The notes: generated by a model not told the origin, from the letters alone. Counted from the stretch's first letter, positions 1-12,144 are shown. The stretch is 64,000 bases of DNA from Ectocarpus siliculosus (GCA_000310025.1 FN649753.1:40150-104149), one strand, 5' to 3'. Translations and numbers: made by a program.

Positions 1-2776
1 CCGACAAGCTGAACCAGATGGCCTCCATGGACGCCGAGACCACCAAGTACCTCGGTGGTGACGTGGAGCACACTCACTTGGTGAAAGGGCTGGACTACGC
101 CCTGCTCGTCAAGATCAGGGAGGAGGAACGCCAGCAGCAGATAGAGGTGTGTCGGCTATGTGTGTGGTTTTAGTATTGGCATCGCGCTAACCGGCTCTTC
201 TAGTGTTTTCGTGCGTGTGTGTTTGTGTTTCTCGAACCGTTGGCGGCAGTCAATGTCTAACCGACGACAATGCGGCGCCAGCCTGCTCAGTTGTAAGCTA
301 TTGTTGTACCTTTGTATGTTCTTGTGCACCTTGATGAGGGCACTTTGGATAATGTTTGCGTTTGTGGGCAGTAGCGATGATGGGTCAGTCAACAAAGTCG
401 CCCGTCCAGGTCGTTAGCGAAGAAGCTTCCGGTGTAACTTTCCGTCCTGTGCCGCGTATCCCACCACATCGACACTCTCTAGACAATTGCTGCCGAGAGG
501 CAGAGCCAAGCAACTGTTTGTGCCAACTCTCACGCGGAGAGTGTGCTGCAGGTTTTGTTCGTCGCCTCATTTTCTTTCTCCGAATTCCGTCGAAATTGAA
601 AACCGAAAAACACGATGGCGAAAGATACTGGAAGGAGATGGCGGTGACGATCGAAACGGAGACCGGAGGGGAGGGCGGGCGGAGGTTCGCGCCCGAACAC
701 TCATGGGCAAGACGGTACTCGCTGTACTGAGGAAGCTCAGCCTTGGCCAGGTAACCAAAAATGGAGTAGGGTTTGAGGAGGTTGGGGGCTGGTTCAAGCT
801 ATTCTTCTTGCGATTAATGTTTTTTATTTGTTGTTCCAACCCCGCCACCCCCTTACCCGTCAACCGACGCCTGTGTTTTCGGGTTAGCCGGTACCCTAGA
901 CGGGATCGGATAGGATCGAATACCCACGATATGACACGTAGGCACAGCACGACTGCTCTCTCGTCGTTTCGCTGTCGAATAGTTGATATTGTCTTGCTGG
1001 CGTTACAATGGCGGGCTGATGGGGCGCGTATTGCCGCTGGTTTTGTGGGTGGGGGGGGTTGTTGTCGGCGCTTGAACTATATTCGCCCACATCGTGTGTA
1101 TGTGTGTGTTATTTGCCGTTAGGGGGGCGGAGGACCCGACTTCAGGCGCGTCGGTTATGAGTTCGAGCTGGATCCCGAGAGCACCCAGGAAATCCCGACA
1201 GCAGTGGCGCACAGTCTGGGGGATGACGGGGAGGAGGAGGAGGAGGAAGAGGACCGGGAACGGCACACTAACTACCTCATGGAGGTAAAGTAGGCGTGGT
1301 GGCGATGCACGATGATACCCTGATGTGTGGAGGTATTTCTCTTTTCACTACATATATATCATGCGCTCCCTGCGTACCATTTTTTGGGTTGTGGTTGTGT
1401 TTCTTGCCAGGTGATGGCTTCGTTCGTACGAATTGTTGCACGAAGCATATTTTGAACAGTTGGGCGTATAAGCACCGTTCCGCAAGCCTAAGCAAAACCC
1501 CTTCAGGACAAATCTGTGGTTGCTTCAAAGCATCGTGGACAACTTCTCGCCCAGCAGCTTCTGCACCCAGAGCACAGCAGCCAAGACCCGCACGTGCCGA
1601 CAGATGCAACGTTCTGGCCGCCGCCCCCCCCCCAACTCTATCGCCGTTCAAGTCTTGTTGTTTTGCACATGGCGCTTCCGTACGCTTACCTGTTTCCCGC
1701 ATGTGTTTCACTTGTCGCTCCGTGCGTCGACTCACTGATCGTGAAAACCACCACAAAAAATGCGCGCTTCAAAGGAGGACCTCCTCGAACGCGTGGAGTC
1801 GGCCTTCACTCTGTTCCGGCAGCATGGTGGCAAGGCTCGACGCCAGCGCAAGCGCGCCCGCGACAAGGCTGGCGGTGTTGGTGGCAAGGAGGAAGACGCG
1901 ATCGTCGCGGCGCTTGCCAAGACGGGCGGAGGAGACGGGGGGGCGGGAGACACAGAGGACCGCGATGCCGCGGTGCTACCGCCCGCACGGCGAGCCAAGG
2001 TTTCCATCAACATCTTTGAGGATATTGACGACCGGTGAGCGGATACGATTAGGTCGATTTTGTGGTTTCATGGCTTGATTGATTGATCGAACGATTGATT
2101 CATTCGTAGTCGGTTGTGCTCGTCTGTGCCTTTGGTGTGTCGGAAGAAATGCAGGTGATGTTAAGGATGGCGGTCAGTTACACAATCGTGTTTCGGTGGT
2201 TTTCCATCAAGCACCCGTTTGTTTATCTGGATCCCATCTAACATTCGCGTGTCCCTTGCTCCCTTTCTTTCCTTCCTTTCTTACCCCCACCCGGTCCACG
2301 ACAAACCCCAACCGACGTCTTCCCAACATTTTCCATGGTTTTCCCCAACATCACCATGGTACAAAACCACACGCAGGTACGTCCCGCCCGGATCTGCCGG
2401 GTCTGCTTCTCAACCGCCCGTGGGAGCGGCAGGAGCGGCGAAGGGGTACTTCTCGGGGCTGCGGGCTAAGAACGCGGGGGACAGCGCCGACAACAAGGCC
2501 GACGTCTTGCCGACGAGAGCGGAGATGAGCGCCACCGTCAAGGCGGCCGCACGCGCCGCCGCCGCGAGGGTGTCCGGCGACAAGAAGGCCTCGTCGGGGG
2601 CAGGTGCAAGAGAGACGGGCAAGTCCGGCGGAAGGGACAAGATCGAGCGCGATATCTTCGCGGCGAGGCCGAGCCGCGGGCAGGCCCTCGGCGTCTCGGC
2701 GGGCGGTTACGACGTGTACCCGGAAACCGGGGACTTCGAGACGTACGATAGCGACGAGGTGAGCTTGACGTGGACG

Positions 2777-2874
<98 letters not shown>

Positions 2875-3450
2875 ACACACACACACAGAAAGACAGAAAG
2901 ACAGAGGGAGAACGAAAAATATGCTTGTCCCAGAGCTGTGTTTTCAACGATGTCAGTCGCATAGCGCTTCCGCACGAAAGAGAGACTACTTCGCGATGTA
3001 CTGGGTTGCACTAGATTGCGAGGATAACGATCGCGTTGAGCTAGGCTCTCTACAGGATAAACAATGTTCATCGTCATCGTACATATAGAGGATAACTCGC
3101 ATGCAGTCGTAGAATGTGGAGGCGGTGATCGGTTGGTGATCGAGAGTTTTTTTTTTTGACAAACCGACCACCACCAACTGCGCTCGCAGGATGCTACCAA
3201 CAAGAAAGACGCCAAGCCTGGACCCGAGGGGAGCGGCGGCGGGGCTGGCGCAAGTGGCAGGCGCGGCGGGGATGGCAACCATGACAAGCACCCCGCGTAC
3301 GACAAGCCAAAGGCCTCCTTCCCTTTCGGGGTGAAGAGGTCCGAACTGAGCGGGCGGAAGGGGGGCGGCGGGAGCAAATCGAGCGGCAGCAAGCACCGCG
3401 TGGACAACGAGTTGAACATCATCAAGAAGTACATGAAGGGGGATAAGTAG
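1..3450 (+). CDS. IK: IK/RED (SMU-2) spliceosomal protein, 3' part, partial at 5' end
   Basis: Six exons can be joined with matching phases: 3-146, 625-750, 1123-1284, 1775-2034, 2377-2758 and 3190-3450 (stop TAG 3448-3450). The first exon carries the RED N-domain hallmark YLGGDVEHTHLVKGLDYALL; human RED has FLGGDMEHTHLVKGLDFALL. Later exons carry the LMGKTV block, an FRRVGYEFELDPE block matching the human AYVVDLDDEY region, an acidic run, and INIFEDIDDRYVPP, matching human NIFEDIGDYVPS. The last exon has the FPFGVKRSE block (human FQYGIKMSE) and a lysine-rich end. RED is a nuclear component of the activated spliceosome (B complex) that pairs with SMU1. The 5' exons lie outside the window. 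Human RED has an RE/RD dipeptide run after NIFED that is absent from these exons. The exon at 625-750 is the least conserved, and a small exon between 1285 and 1774 could have been missed. Confidence 0.9.
2780..2887 (+). repeat. (GA)n/(AC)n microsatellite in an IK/RED intron
   Basis: About 90 bases of almost pure GA dinucleotide followed by a short AC run. It lies about 20 bases after the donor of the exon ending at 2758. Read through in the coding frame it would encode an alternating Glu-Arg run. Confidence 0.95.
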
Positions 3451-5240
3451 GGTAACGACCGTCGGCGATGTTCCCAGTTCGAAACAAATTCTGTGTGGAT
3501 TTGGACTGGTTTCGTCGCGTTATGTAGCATTCCCCGCGGCTATCGTGTGACATATGACAGCCGCGTGTTGTAGGGCAGGGAAGCGCTAGATACGACGTCA
3601 ACATTTTTTGGGGGGCCTCATGCCAATCACTTCATTCGTCGTACGGCAGTATCGCCGTATGGGAACCTATCCATGTTCATCAGGTCTACATAGCATGGGC
3701 ATGCTTTACAAAATTGTGGCGTAGGGTGAAAGAGGTCCTTGCAACATATTGTATATTTCTCGTTCTTCGAGGCTGCATAGGCACCGGTAGTTAGTTTGGC
3801 ATTTTACAGATATGGCTGGCAATGCGATGCAATTTGGTGTGAGTCACTGGTTGGTTTCGCGGTGACGTATGGCAAAGTACGTGCGATTCGCTAGGCAAGG
3901 GACACATGTTTTTCTTGCCGCGTTTCCTCACAACGAACGGATTTTGCTTGCGTCCGATGTCTCTGGGCGATTATTGGCGCATCCTGCCTGCGAGGGGTCC
4001 ACGTATCTGTTGCTTCACGTGCGTGAAGATGACCGATTTCCATGGAAGGCACAGGCGTCAATGTTGGGTCCTTATCATGGCCAGCCGTTTGCGTTCGGAT
4101 GCCGTTCGGTCACCAATCTCCCATACCGGTGATCCAAGCCGTGTCTAGATTCCTATCTTTGGTGAGGGATGGTATTGCTTTGATTCTGTAGGAGAAATAC
4201 ACAGAAAAAATCTCCCCGCTTAGCTTTTTCATGTGGACGCCGCACACCCCCTAATAGCATATGCATGCTCCTTGTGTTGTCGTCCCATGCATCCCGCCGA
4301 CAAAAAGGGGGCGGTGGAAGTCAGCGAACACTGTCTACATTTCGTGTTCTCACCCAACCCTCTGTTACAGGACACAACTCCTTGCACCCGCCTTGCTTCC
4401 AATCCCGCACAGTATATACAAGCACCAGCGGGTTAGCAACTAGACTAGACTAAACAGACGAAGAACTAAGGAATAATAAATACATACACAGACTAAACAG
4501 ACGAAGAACCCACTGTATAGACTAAACATTCGAGATATCAACCCGTTCGGAGGGATAACATGAAGAGTCTTTAGGGCTGGATCGCCTTTTGGGGACACTT
4601 TTTGTCCCCATCTTCTTCACCTGCTTTACCTCGCGAAGATTGGCATGATTGTCTCCTCCTTTGCACTACTCGACCAGGGGGGTGCCAGGGTACACAGGGA
4701 CGACTCTAGTCTAGTATGGATGCTTTGTAGAGTGGAGGAGTATGAGGGTATTGAACAGGTCGAATCGCGGGGCGATTACGCCGCCGGTTCATCAGCGAAG
4801 TTGCGCCGCGTCTGTTTACCCTTGGGTGGATAGCGCTACTAGGGGCAAGCGCGGAAGAAGTACCTAGACCACCGTTGATAGGAGGCACCAAGCAACCCAG
4901 GGCTCGAGTTAGAAGGTCTCGCTTTCCCTCTAGATAAATATCTTGAAAACCTCCTTTTCGTGCCCCGTTTACCACGCTCCCGCCAGTTGCTGTCTATAAT
5001 CCCTATCAAATGTCCCCTCGTGTCCCCTCGCATCGAGGGGACAATTGATAGGGATTATAGACAAGAGACGGCTCAAGTGGGAAGGCAGCTTTGCACTTGC
5101 ACCCAGGGATGGAACTGTCTGCACCATCCAATCAGCAGGCGTCGTTCGCTCTTTTTCTTAAATTCCAGAAATTGCGCAAGACCGCCGAATTTTCTGTGCG
5201 TGGTTCTCTATCCCATTCTCCCATTCACTTTACCACCAAC
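3451..5240. other. Gene-free stretch downstream of IK/RED
   Basis: No convincing exon was found. The first part is probably the 3' UTR of IK/RED. A 19-base motif (GACTAAACAGACGAAGAAC) occurs twice near 4452 and 4491, a small hairpin (GGGGACA, loop, TGTCCCC) lies near 4594-4611, and the long hairpin at 4991-5063 is listed separately. Confidence 0.5.
4991..5063. repeat. Near-perfect 30-bp inverted repeat (hairpin)
   Basis: The arms 4991-5020 and 5034-5063 are reverse complements at 29 of 30 positions, separated by a 13-base loop that repeats the inner ten bases TGTCCCCTCG. It lies between IK/RED and the next gene, about 180 bases before that gene's ATG. It could be a tiny palindromic element, a cruciform or a hairpin-forming RNA; the sequence alone does not decide. 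Confidence 0.85.
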
Positions 5241-6926
5241 ATGGCACGAAGGCACCAAAATCTTAGGAAAATTAATAACAAACACAGACGACTACCCGTT
5301 CGAGATATAGCCACAGTCGAACGGGACGTGTTGGAGTCTTTGCAGTGAGTATAAACCGGCTGGGTACCCATGATGCGGGGTAAAACGTGCCGTTTCGGCG
5401 GAATTTTCATGACGAGGACACCATGATGGCGCATGACGCATGACGCATGACGCATGACCGCTGCCCTACGCTCCACTTTCTACCTGGTACCTTGACTAGC
5501 CTGACACCACAGACCACGCATACGCTTAGAATGCACCGTATCTTCGGTGAATTTGTGTGTATGTTGCAGGTGTTGCGGCTGTGATGGTTGTAGTCATCGG
5601 CTAACTACCGCTGTTTGGAGAGAGAAGAGTCCGAGCTTCTCAATTTTGAATGGTTTCGTTTGTGAGGTGTACTCCATGCTCGGCGCACGCGGTGACCGTG
5701 TTTCATCGTCACGCCGAAAGCTAACCCAAGCCTTGGAACAAGACCGCCTCTTATCATCACCACAGGTGAAGTGTAGGAGCGGTGCAAGCGTAGGAGCGGT
5801 GCAAGCGTTCAGTTTTTTTGTGAAGACAGAGTTTTGTCTATACCGATTTCCACAGCTCGATAACCCTGCATCACACACAGTCGATGCATAGAGACGGTGC
5901 CGAACATGGTGACGGTGGAGCCGTCCCGTTGAGAGAATCCCGAAAACGTATCGTTTAACTCTGGTATCGTCCTCGTCTTGGAGTAGGCGGGCTTTGAAAA
6001 TCGGTCCAGGGGGTGTGGTATCTGTGCGACCAGCGGTGTAGACCACACTTGCTGGTCACCCCTTTGGACCCAATTGCTGTGCACAATAACACTTCTTCTT
6101 CTAGACTTTATTCGAAAACATACAACACAAAGTTCCAAGACAGCATTCCCAAAGGGTGGTAATGTGTCGGGTATTCGCGGTGATGGTTCTGCGACGTGTG
6201 CCGGAAAGGGAATGTGCTGCAATCGAGAACAACACAGACGGGTATATTCTAGTACCTCGTAATTAATTTTTCACATTAGTCTACTGCGCGCTCACATGTC
6301 AGGGGTCGTCGTCTCGAAGCAAAAGCAAGGAAACAGGAGGCAGTGGCAGACATACGCAGCACGGCTCCAGGAGATTTTCGAGTCGCGAGGAGGACGAGAG
6401 CGAGGAGGAACTGCGAGGCAGGCCCCGTCTAATAGCTTCGCCGCCAACAGAAACACGGCCGCTCGGAGTGCGACCGTTCGCGGGGAGATCCCCGTCACGA
6501 AGTGGCATACGCAGAGAGAAGGGGCGGGAGCCGAATGCCAAGGGCTCCCTCGCGTCACCAGAGAAACGAGAAGGCACGAAACGTGCTAGCGGTGACGGCC
6601 TAAGCGACGGCGAGCATATGTTGTCACATGCATGTAGTAGAAGAAACGTCCGGAACACGCTCGGAGAAGCGGACGACAGCAGAGGGCCAACTAGTTGGAG
6701 AGGTACAACATCAGCAATCGGCCAGGACGACGAAATAAGTCTGCCAGCAGACTCGCATGCTACAGCAGCCTTGCTTGAAGGTGCACTCAGAAATCAGGAG
6801 AACAGCGGGGATGGGCAGGGCTCCAGGAAGGAGTCGGTGCGAATAGTTGCTGAGGATTTCATCGGCAACGTCTTGAACGATCTAGCGCCATCGCCATCTC
6901 ACCGCGATGGCCAGTGTTACACGTAG
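5241..6926 (+). CDS. Predicted three-exon gene, product unknown
   Basis: Exons 5241-5344, 5570-5765 and 6303-6926 join in phase to give about 307 residues. The ATG at 5241 has a good context (A at -3, G at +4). Donors are GTGAGT after 5344 and GTGAAG after 5765; acceptors are TTGCAG and TGTCAG. The N-terminus is basic (MARRHQNLRKINNKHRR), the second exon starts with a cysteine-rich CCGCDGC stretch, and the third is low-complexity, rich in Ser, Arg, Glu and Gly, with an acidic EEDESEEE run. Near the C-terminus SVRIVAEDFIGNVLNDLA looks like an amphipathic helix. I do not recognise a family. It may be a lineage-specific or disordered nuclear protein; the name and function stay open. Confidence 0.5.
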
Positions 6927-8221
6927 ACACATCCGCTCCCTACTTTGTAGGTATGTGGATAGAAATGCTTACCCCCCCCCCACATGTTTTCAGCACATGT
7001 CAGGAGTGGAATATTCACAGCTTTTTAGACGGTGCTTCAACTTCCTTTGTATAGTACACCCGAGGTTAGACGTTGACGTACTGTAGGCTTGCACATTTCG
7101 ATTTCGGGGGATTGCTGGTGACATCCACTGGTTTCGAAAGGGGATAGTCTACATCCCGGACGGTTTGGGTTTTGGTTAAAAGTGGTTCACCGTATTCATG
7201 TCCGTTAAAAAAAAGTGCCTCCATTCATTAAATCTACTAAACGCATTAGATAGAAAACCGTTTATGTTACCGCATACAATTACAGATACGATTCATGGTG
7301 CAACTACCACGACTCGAGGGCTACACGGCCGTAGATCAATTGGTACATAACACCACCACTATTCTACCTCTCACTGTCAAATAAACCTCATTGCGGCGAG
7401 CACATGGCGCCCGGGCAATGTTCAATGCCAAAAAAGCCCCACGATGCGTAGTAAAACACAGCACCAATAAAAGCAACACACAAACAAACAGGAGTGGCGT
7501 CCACCCTTTGGCGCTGCCCAAAATAGCTCAGATCATACCCACGAACATCAATGTTCTCACCAACCAGAAGAGACCTCATGCATATCATATGCCGATGAGC
7601 CTTTTCTTTCAGGCATCACCAGGTTACCCTAGTTTTCATATTGTTACAACTGGCCCAGGCGTTTCGCTCAATTTATGAGCGCACCTCATGCGCCCTCCCT
7701 CGAAGCAAAATAACAGACACCATCTGTCTGATTGGGAGGTTCAACAAAGGATCTAGAAAACACCAGAAGAGAAACCACGACCATCTGCAAAAGGGGAAAG
7801 GGTCATCCCCTCAATATTGTAAACCGGTCCTGATCAACTAGCGGACTTTCACCAGGACGTTGTGCAGCCAATCCCGGTTGTCGAAACCACAGACCGAACA
7901 ACATTTCCCAGCCATGCTTAAACAGTTGAAAGCAAGACCGACAAGGACCCCCTCCCCACACCCAAATGCCTACAACACGCACAACCAACAACCACACGTA
8001 CAATCCCACACGCACATGTCAAAATAATCATCCCCACACAGTTCCAAAAAAGTTCTCGGTGGTGCCTCTCCACTAAAGGGATGCCTCCTCAACGACGAAC
8101 CGACAAGACAGACACTTGTAGCCACCACCGGCAGCAAGCAAATACCGTACCATCTTGCATGCGCCGCATATAGCAGAAACAAATCACCATGCCTCGAATA
8201 TCCCGACGACCTTGCAGCCTC
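6927..8221. other. Gene-free stretch
   Basis: Only short open frames without family resemblance were seen. It probably contains the 3' UTRs of the two convergent genes on either side. Near 6970 there is a run of C bases. Confidence 0.4.
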
Positions 8222-9637
8222 CTATTTGAACAGCTGTCTCCGAGATAAGTCTCGTCTTGACGGGGGTTGCGGAAAGATGGACCCCACAACCACCCTAAGC
8301 AGGATCAGAACACCCCCGAAAACGAAACACACGATGCCTATGCCAGTGAACCAGCGCCCCTCCTTCACGTCGAGGTCGTCGATCTGCCGCTGCACGTACT
8401 GCATTATTCGGGCAACCTTTGCGCGCGGCACCTGGTCACCATCAAGATCAACAGCGGGAACGAATCACTATTCGCAATGGCGACGAAGTGTACGCTGTAG
8501 ACAAAAAAACAAAATAATACGACCAAACAGGCCCAGGGGCGTCCACCATGACTAAGGTCAGCAAATGTCGTGTGATACACACAGCTACCGTAGGGAGGGT
8601 CATCATCTATTATATACGCACGCGACGAGTCCACCTATTCATGGCTTCAATCTCGCTTTGACGAGCGTGATTCGGGGAATTCGCGTGTTTCACGGCAGTG
8701 CCACACCCACAACATCTAAACGTGCAGAACACCGCGCCCACACTCAAGCCTTCCTTCCTATTTTCTGTAGGCATGCCTCTACACCATGGTATCCCATGAC
8801 GTTTGACCAACTAAACAAACCGCATCTGTAAATTCGTTGGTCAGCGTGAGGGCATCGCTCTTGCTGGCGTTCGTTGTTGACCCAAGTTTCAGAATGCCAT
8901 TATTTTCCTCTGCGACGAATCGATTGGGCTACCGTTGTGGAAACCAGAATATTACTAGGAAATACATATCCCAATTCCACTAGTACTATTGCCTCATTCC
9001 GAGTGGAATGAGCGCCGAAAATTATTTCAATCGATCTGGATTTTCGGCGAACAAAAAGGGGGGCAATGTGGAAACCAGGATACAAGTATCTTCCTAGAGG
9101 AAATGATGCACATGCGACCAGCAATTATCGTGAGACTACATGAGCAATGTTCGACCGTCCGAAGACATTTGTCAGTAAAGATTCACAGAATACCGTGACT
9201 ATCCATGTGAATCTCGGAGATGGGGAGATGGTGGCGAAAGCGCCCCACGCTCCGCACTCTCTCACCTTCCACCTTTGAACTACTGCTGTAGCTAAGCCGA
9301 GACTATCGGCTACGCTTGGCACTTCCTCGCCACATTCCAAGCAAGGCAAATACCTCCGCTGGTGCACGGTTAACCACCGCTTCAGGGACCCTTACGCGTC
9401 ACAGAGAAAGGGTAGTCTCACCCTGCTTGAACAACGCTAAAAACAGGGCTTAACATAATCTGCTCCTTGTTCGCCATCCTCTCCATCAGTTGCACGTCAA
9501 CGCACACACCAACCCCCCCCCCGCAAGCAAAGCCCTACCACACGCACCTTTCGACCGAGGCCGTAGCTCGCGATGGGGAGTGTGGTCTCGTCCTGCGTCT
9601 CGGCGTCCTTCCAGGTGACGGTGTACGTCTGGGCCAT
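8222..9637 (-). CDS. Small predicted membrane protein with one C-terminal transmembrane segment
   Basis: Two exons on the minus strand, 9637-9548 and 8431-8222, join in phase 0 to give 99 residues. The donor is GTGCGT after 9548; the acceptor ends ...GACCAG before 8431. The first exon encodes MAQTYTVTWKDAETQDETTL; the second an amphipathic stretch (ARIMQYVQRQIDDLDVKEG) followed by a hydrophobic segment at about residues 58-80 (WFTGIGIVCFVFGGVLILL) and a basic tail ending RRDLSRRQLFK. The frame is open upstream to an ATG at 9799, which would add 54 mostly charged residues; the shorter start is preferred because the extension looks like 5' leader. The layout suggests a tail-anchored or single-pass protein. 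I do not recognise the family, and an intermediate exon in the 1.1 kb intron cannot be excluded. Confidence 0.45.
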
Positions 9638-9879
9638 CCCCCTCTTCTGCCGCCGACTCGCCCGCTTTCCCCTCACTAGCTCCCCCTTCTTGTCCAGGTG
9701 GGCAACCTCCGCCTTCACTAGGCTCTCTCGCAGAAATTGGAACTCTATGCGACTGTTTATTTTTCCGTTGAGAGGGCGGCGTCGAGTCAAGACATGCATG
9801 CGGGAGAAAGAAGAGAGGGAGGTACTGCTGTAAGAACACGATCGTGATTGGAGGTTTGTTCAAGTTGCCATATCTCGCC

Positions 9880-10090
9880 GTAGTGAACTTGATGGCCTAA
9901 GGCCGTGTGTGTGCGTGTCTCGCCTGTAACAAGGCGTGCTTGAAGCGCTCGAAACTCTGACCGCCACAGCAACAACAGCATGCATCCAAAATCGTCATTG
10001 TGTACTTAGAGCGTAAATGTAGCTCACCAAACTCGAAGAAATTACAGGTTAAAATCGCGGACCGCAAACCTGTGAAGCTGCATCACAACG
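9880..10090. repeat. Diverged copy of the fold-back repeat found at 49348-49973
   Basis: Blocks such as GTGCTTGAAGCG, TGTAGCTCACC and AATCGCGGACCGC occur in the same order here as in the right arm of the large inverted repeat at 49733-49973, with much divergence between them. It is therefore an old dispersed relative of that repeat. Confidence 0.6.
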
Positions 10091-10110
10091 GTCACAACCC
10101 TTTACTGGAG

Positions 10111-10323
10111 CTACTTCTGACATTGTACGCGCAACGTGTGCGGACGCATTTTCTCGATGGCATACTCGCACTGTAATGTGGAAACCCGCTTTAGCCAGGC
10201 GTTGCCTGGGTCGCTGAAGAGGAGATCGACACTCTGTTGTAGTCTACTCCCCAGCGTGTCTTCACCGAGAAAATTGGATTTAAGATATTTAGTCAAATTG
10301 GCTTTTGTTCCGTCCGAGCCAAT
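10111..10323 (-). CDS. Coding-like segment, unknown identity
   Basis: A minus-strand frame runs from an AG acceptor-like site at 10325-10324 to a TAG stop at 10113-10111. It encodes 70 residues with normal composition, including TKYLKSNFLGEDTLGSRLQQ and SVDLLFSDPGNAWLKRVS. A neighbouring coding-like frame just upstream on the same strand (about 10380-10335, MAQEPYGVFYTEADTVSL) may belong to it, but I could not join the two convincingly. It could be a terminal exon or a gene remnant. No family was recognised. Confidence 0.3.
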   Translation of the reverse strand: MGSDGTKANLTKYLKSNFLGEDTLGSRLQQSVDLLFSDPGNAWLKRVSTLQCEYAIEKMRPHTLRVQCQK

Positions 10324-11631
10324 CTAAACTGACGGTATCCGCTTCTGTGTAGAATACTCCGTATGGTTCTTGCGCCATGAGTACCCCTGGCCGTTGCTGC
10401 CTCCGATGATACGAGCTTTGATTGTGCTGTACACATGCATAATCGGCTACATTCTCATCGATGTTGATGTTCGGTGGTGCTGGGCAGTGAGCGGCCGGAC
10501 CCCGGAGAAGCTGCATGTATGTACATATGTTGTACGACAGCAGTGTAGTCTACTGGGGATTCGTTCGTCGCACGGAAAGACTGACATTCCAAGAGGCCCA
10601 GAATTCCCTATAGACTACTATAGATCTTCGATCTGTGTCTCCCTCAACATCTCATCTCACCACGGATGAGCGATACACTGCCGTGGAGAGCTATTGCAAC
10701 CGGGGGGGTCCAACGTTCTGTCAAGCGGGATCAGAGGCTTGAATACGCGTGGTATGTATCGGTTTGTACGACATGGCAGTGGTCTACAGTAGTTAATGTT
10801 AATACCTCAACGCTCATTTTCGCCGTGTGATCCTAGCGTGGATACACTGAGTCTACATGCGGACGGGTGGTTTCTGTACACAAACGAGGGCAGGGAATCG
10901 TGGATACTATGTAGGCAACGATACCCTAAGTGTGGTGGCGGTGGGACGAAACAAAACACACAGCTGGTCAGGGCGGCGTCGGGAACAGATAACAGCAGAC
11001 ATACAGCTTTGTGGACGTCGGTGGCCTCACTGCTTGTGGTTGCCCAAAAACGACAATCACACCCACAGGAAGCAGAAGACAGCGATTATCACCTTCGGTT
11101 TTCCGTCGAGTCTCTGGAGAACCGGCACACATCCTCTGCGCAGTACAGTCGCGACTGCTCCGAGTGCCGAGAGCAATGGCCGTAACCCATGCAAATCAAA
11201 GCAAAGCCGCACAACACCCATGTGAAGGAGAAAACATTTGCTGGAGTGGCATCCGGCATGTTCAACTGACGCCGTGGGGGGGTTGGAGATCTTCCTCCGC
11301 TTGCCATAGGCAGGTCCACCCCTCGCTTCCTCATGATTGCGCAGTGTATGTCGCGTTGTTTGGCAGCGAGCAAGACTAACACTATGGCTTACGACCCCAG
11401 AGGCGCGGTGGGCACCTGCGGGCAATTGTGGGCTGGGGGGGGTCCACGAACTGGGGTGTGGGTATGTGTGAAGTTGGGGGTTCCGTTGATGGATATCTAC
11501 GAATAGACCGCACCACTTGCCGCACTGCAACGCACCCTTCCACAACCTCTCTCACTTCTCACGGCCTCTCGCTCTCCCACGCGCGTGCGAAGGATTTCAC
11601 CAACGGTAACTGGCAGTCAAGGAAGGAATGG
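10324..11631. other. Stretch without a supported gene
   Basis: Several open frames overlap on both strands around 10800-11550, but none has family resemblance or phase-matched splice sites. Upstream exons of the ELM2-like gene could lie here: its first exon is open back to an acceptor-like site at 11591-11592. Confidence 0.35.
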
Positions 11632-12144
11632 ATGTTTCCGAGGAAAGGCCTCCGGTCAGGGCAAAGCAATGTGAGTCATGTTCGCTCTACTATGCATGTT
11701 GCGTTGGGAGCATGCGGCTTCACACTTCACACACAGACCTCCAATTGTTCAACCTTGTGTGTTTCTCACCAATTGTTTCCGACAGCTTGCCAACGCCGGA
11801 GACAATTCCTTACCCCGCTTGCCCTCCATTGTTCGCGCTCCGACCCCGGCGATCCTTTGCCAGATGACGCAGAAATCAGCAGCTGCAAGACTGGGTGATA
11901 TGCTTCCTACTAACAAAATGTCCGTTCGTGTTGTAATTTACGTTGTTGTTGCTCTTGTACAACAGACAAGCGTTACCTGGCGCCGCACGCGAACGCTCAC
12001 ATTAACGTTGGCCCGGAGTATCAGGCGGCCATCCCGGCGCTCGAGCCGAGTGTTGCGTTTATTCCGCCAACACCACCAAGATTAAGCGAACAAAGAACCG
12101 CGGAGGCCTCCGCCGCCGCCGCCGCCTCCGAAATGGACGAATGA
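11632..12144 (+). CDS. Short protein with an ELM2-like motif
   Basis: Exons 11632-11670, 11786-11894 and 11966-12144 (stop TGA 12142-12144) join in phase to give 108 residues. Around residues 62-73 the protein reads INVGPEYQAAIP, which fits the opening of the ELM2 domain (consensus about RVGPEYQAxIP) known from MTA, MIER and CoREST corepressors. Usual ELM2 domains continue for another 40 or so residues; here the chain turns into a Pro/Ala/Ser-rich tail and stops. The first exon may instead start at an acceptor at 11593 (frame open, DFTNGNWQSRKEWMF), which would place the true N-terminus further upstream. A chromatin role is inferred only from the motif. The splice phases support a real gene. 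Confidence 0.5.

Noticed and set aside
1296-2078. 260-codon plus-strand open frame
   Set aside because: It overlaps a proven IK/RED exon in another frame and its translation has no family likeness.
2351-2962. Minus-strand Ser-Leu repeat protein
   Set aside because: It is the reverse reading of the GA microsatellite and an IK/RED exon.
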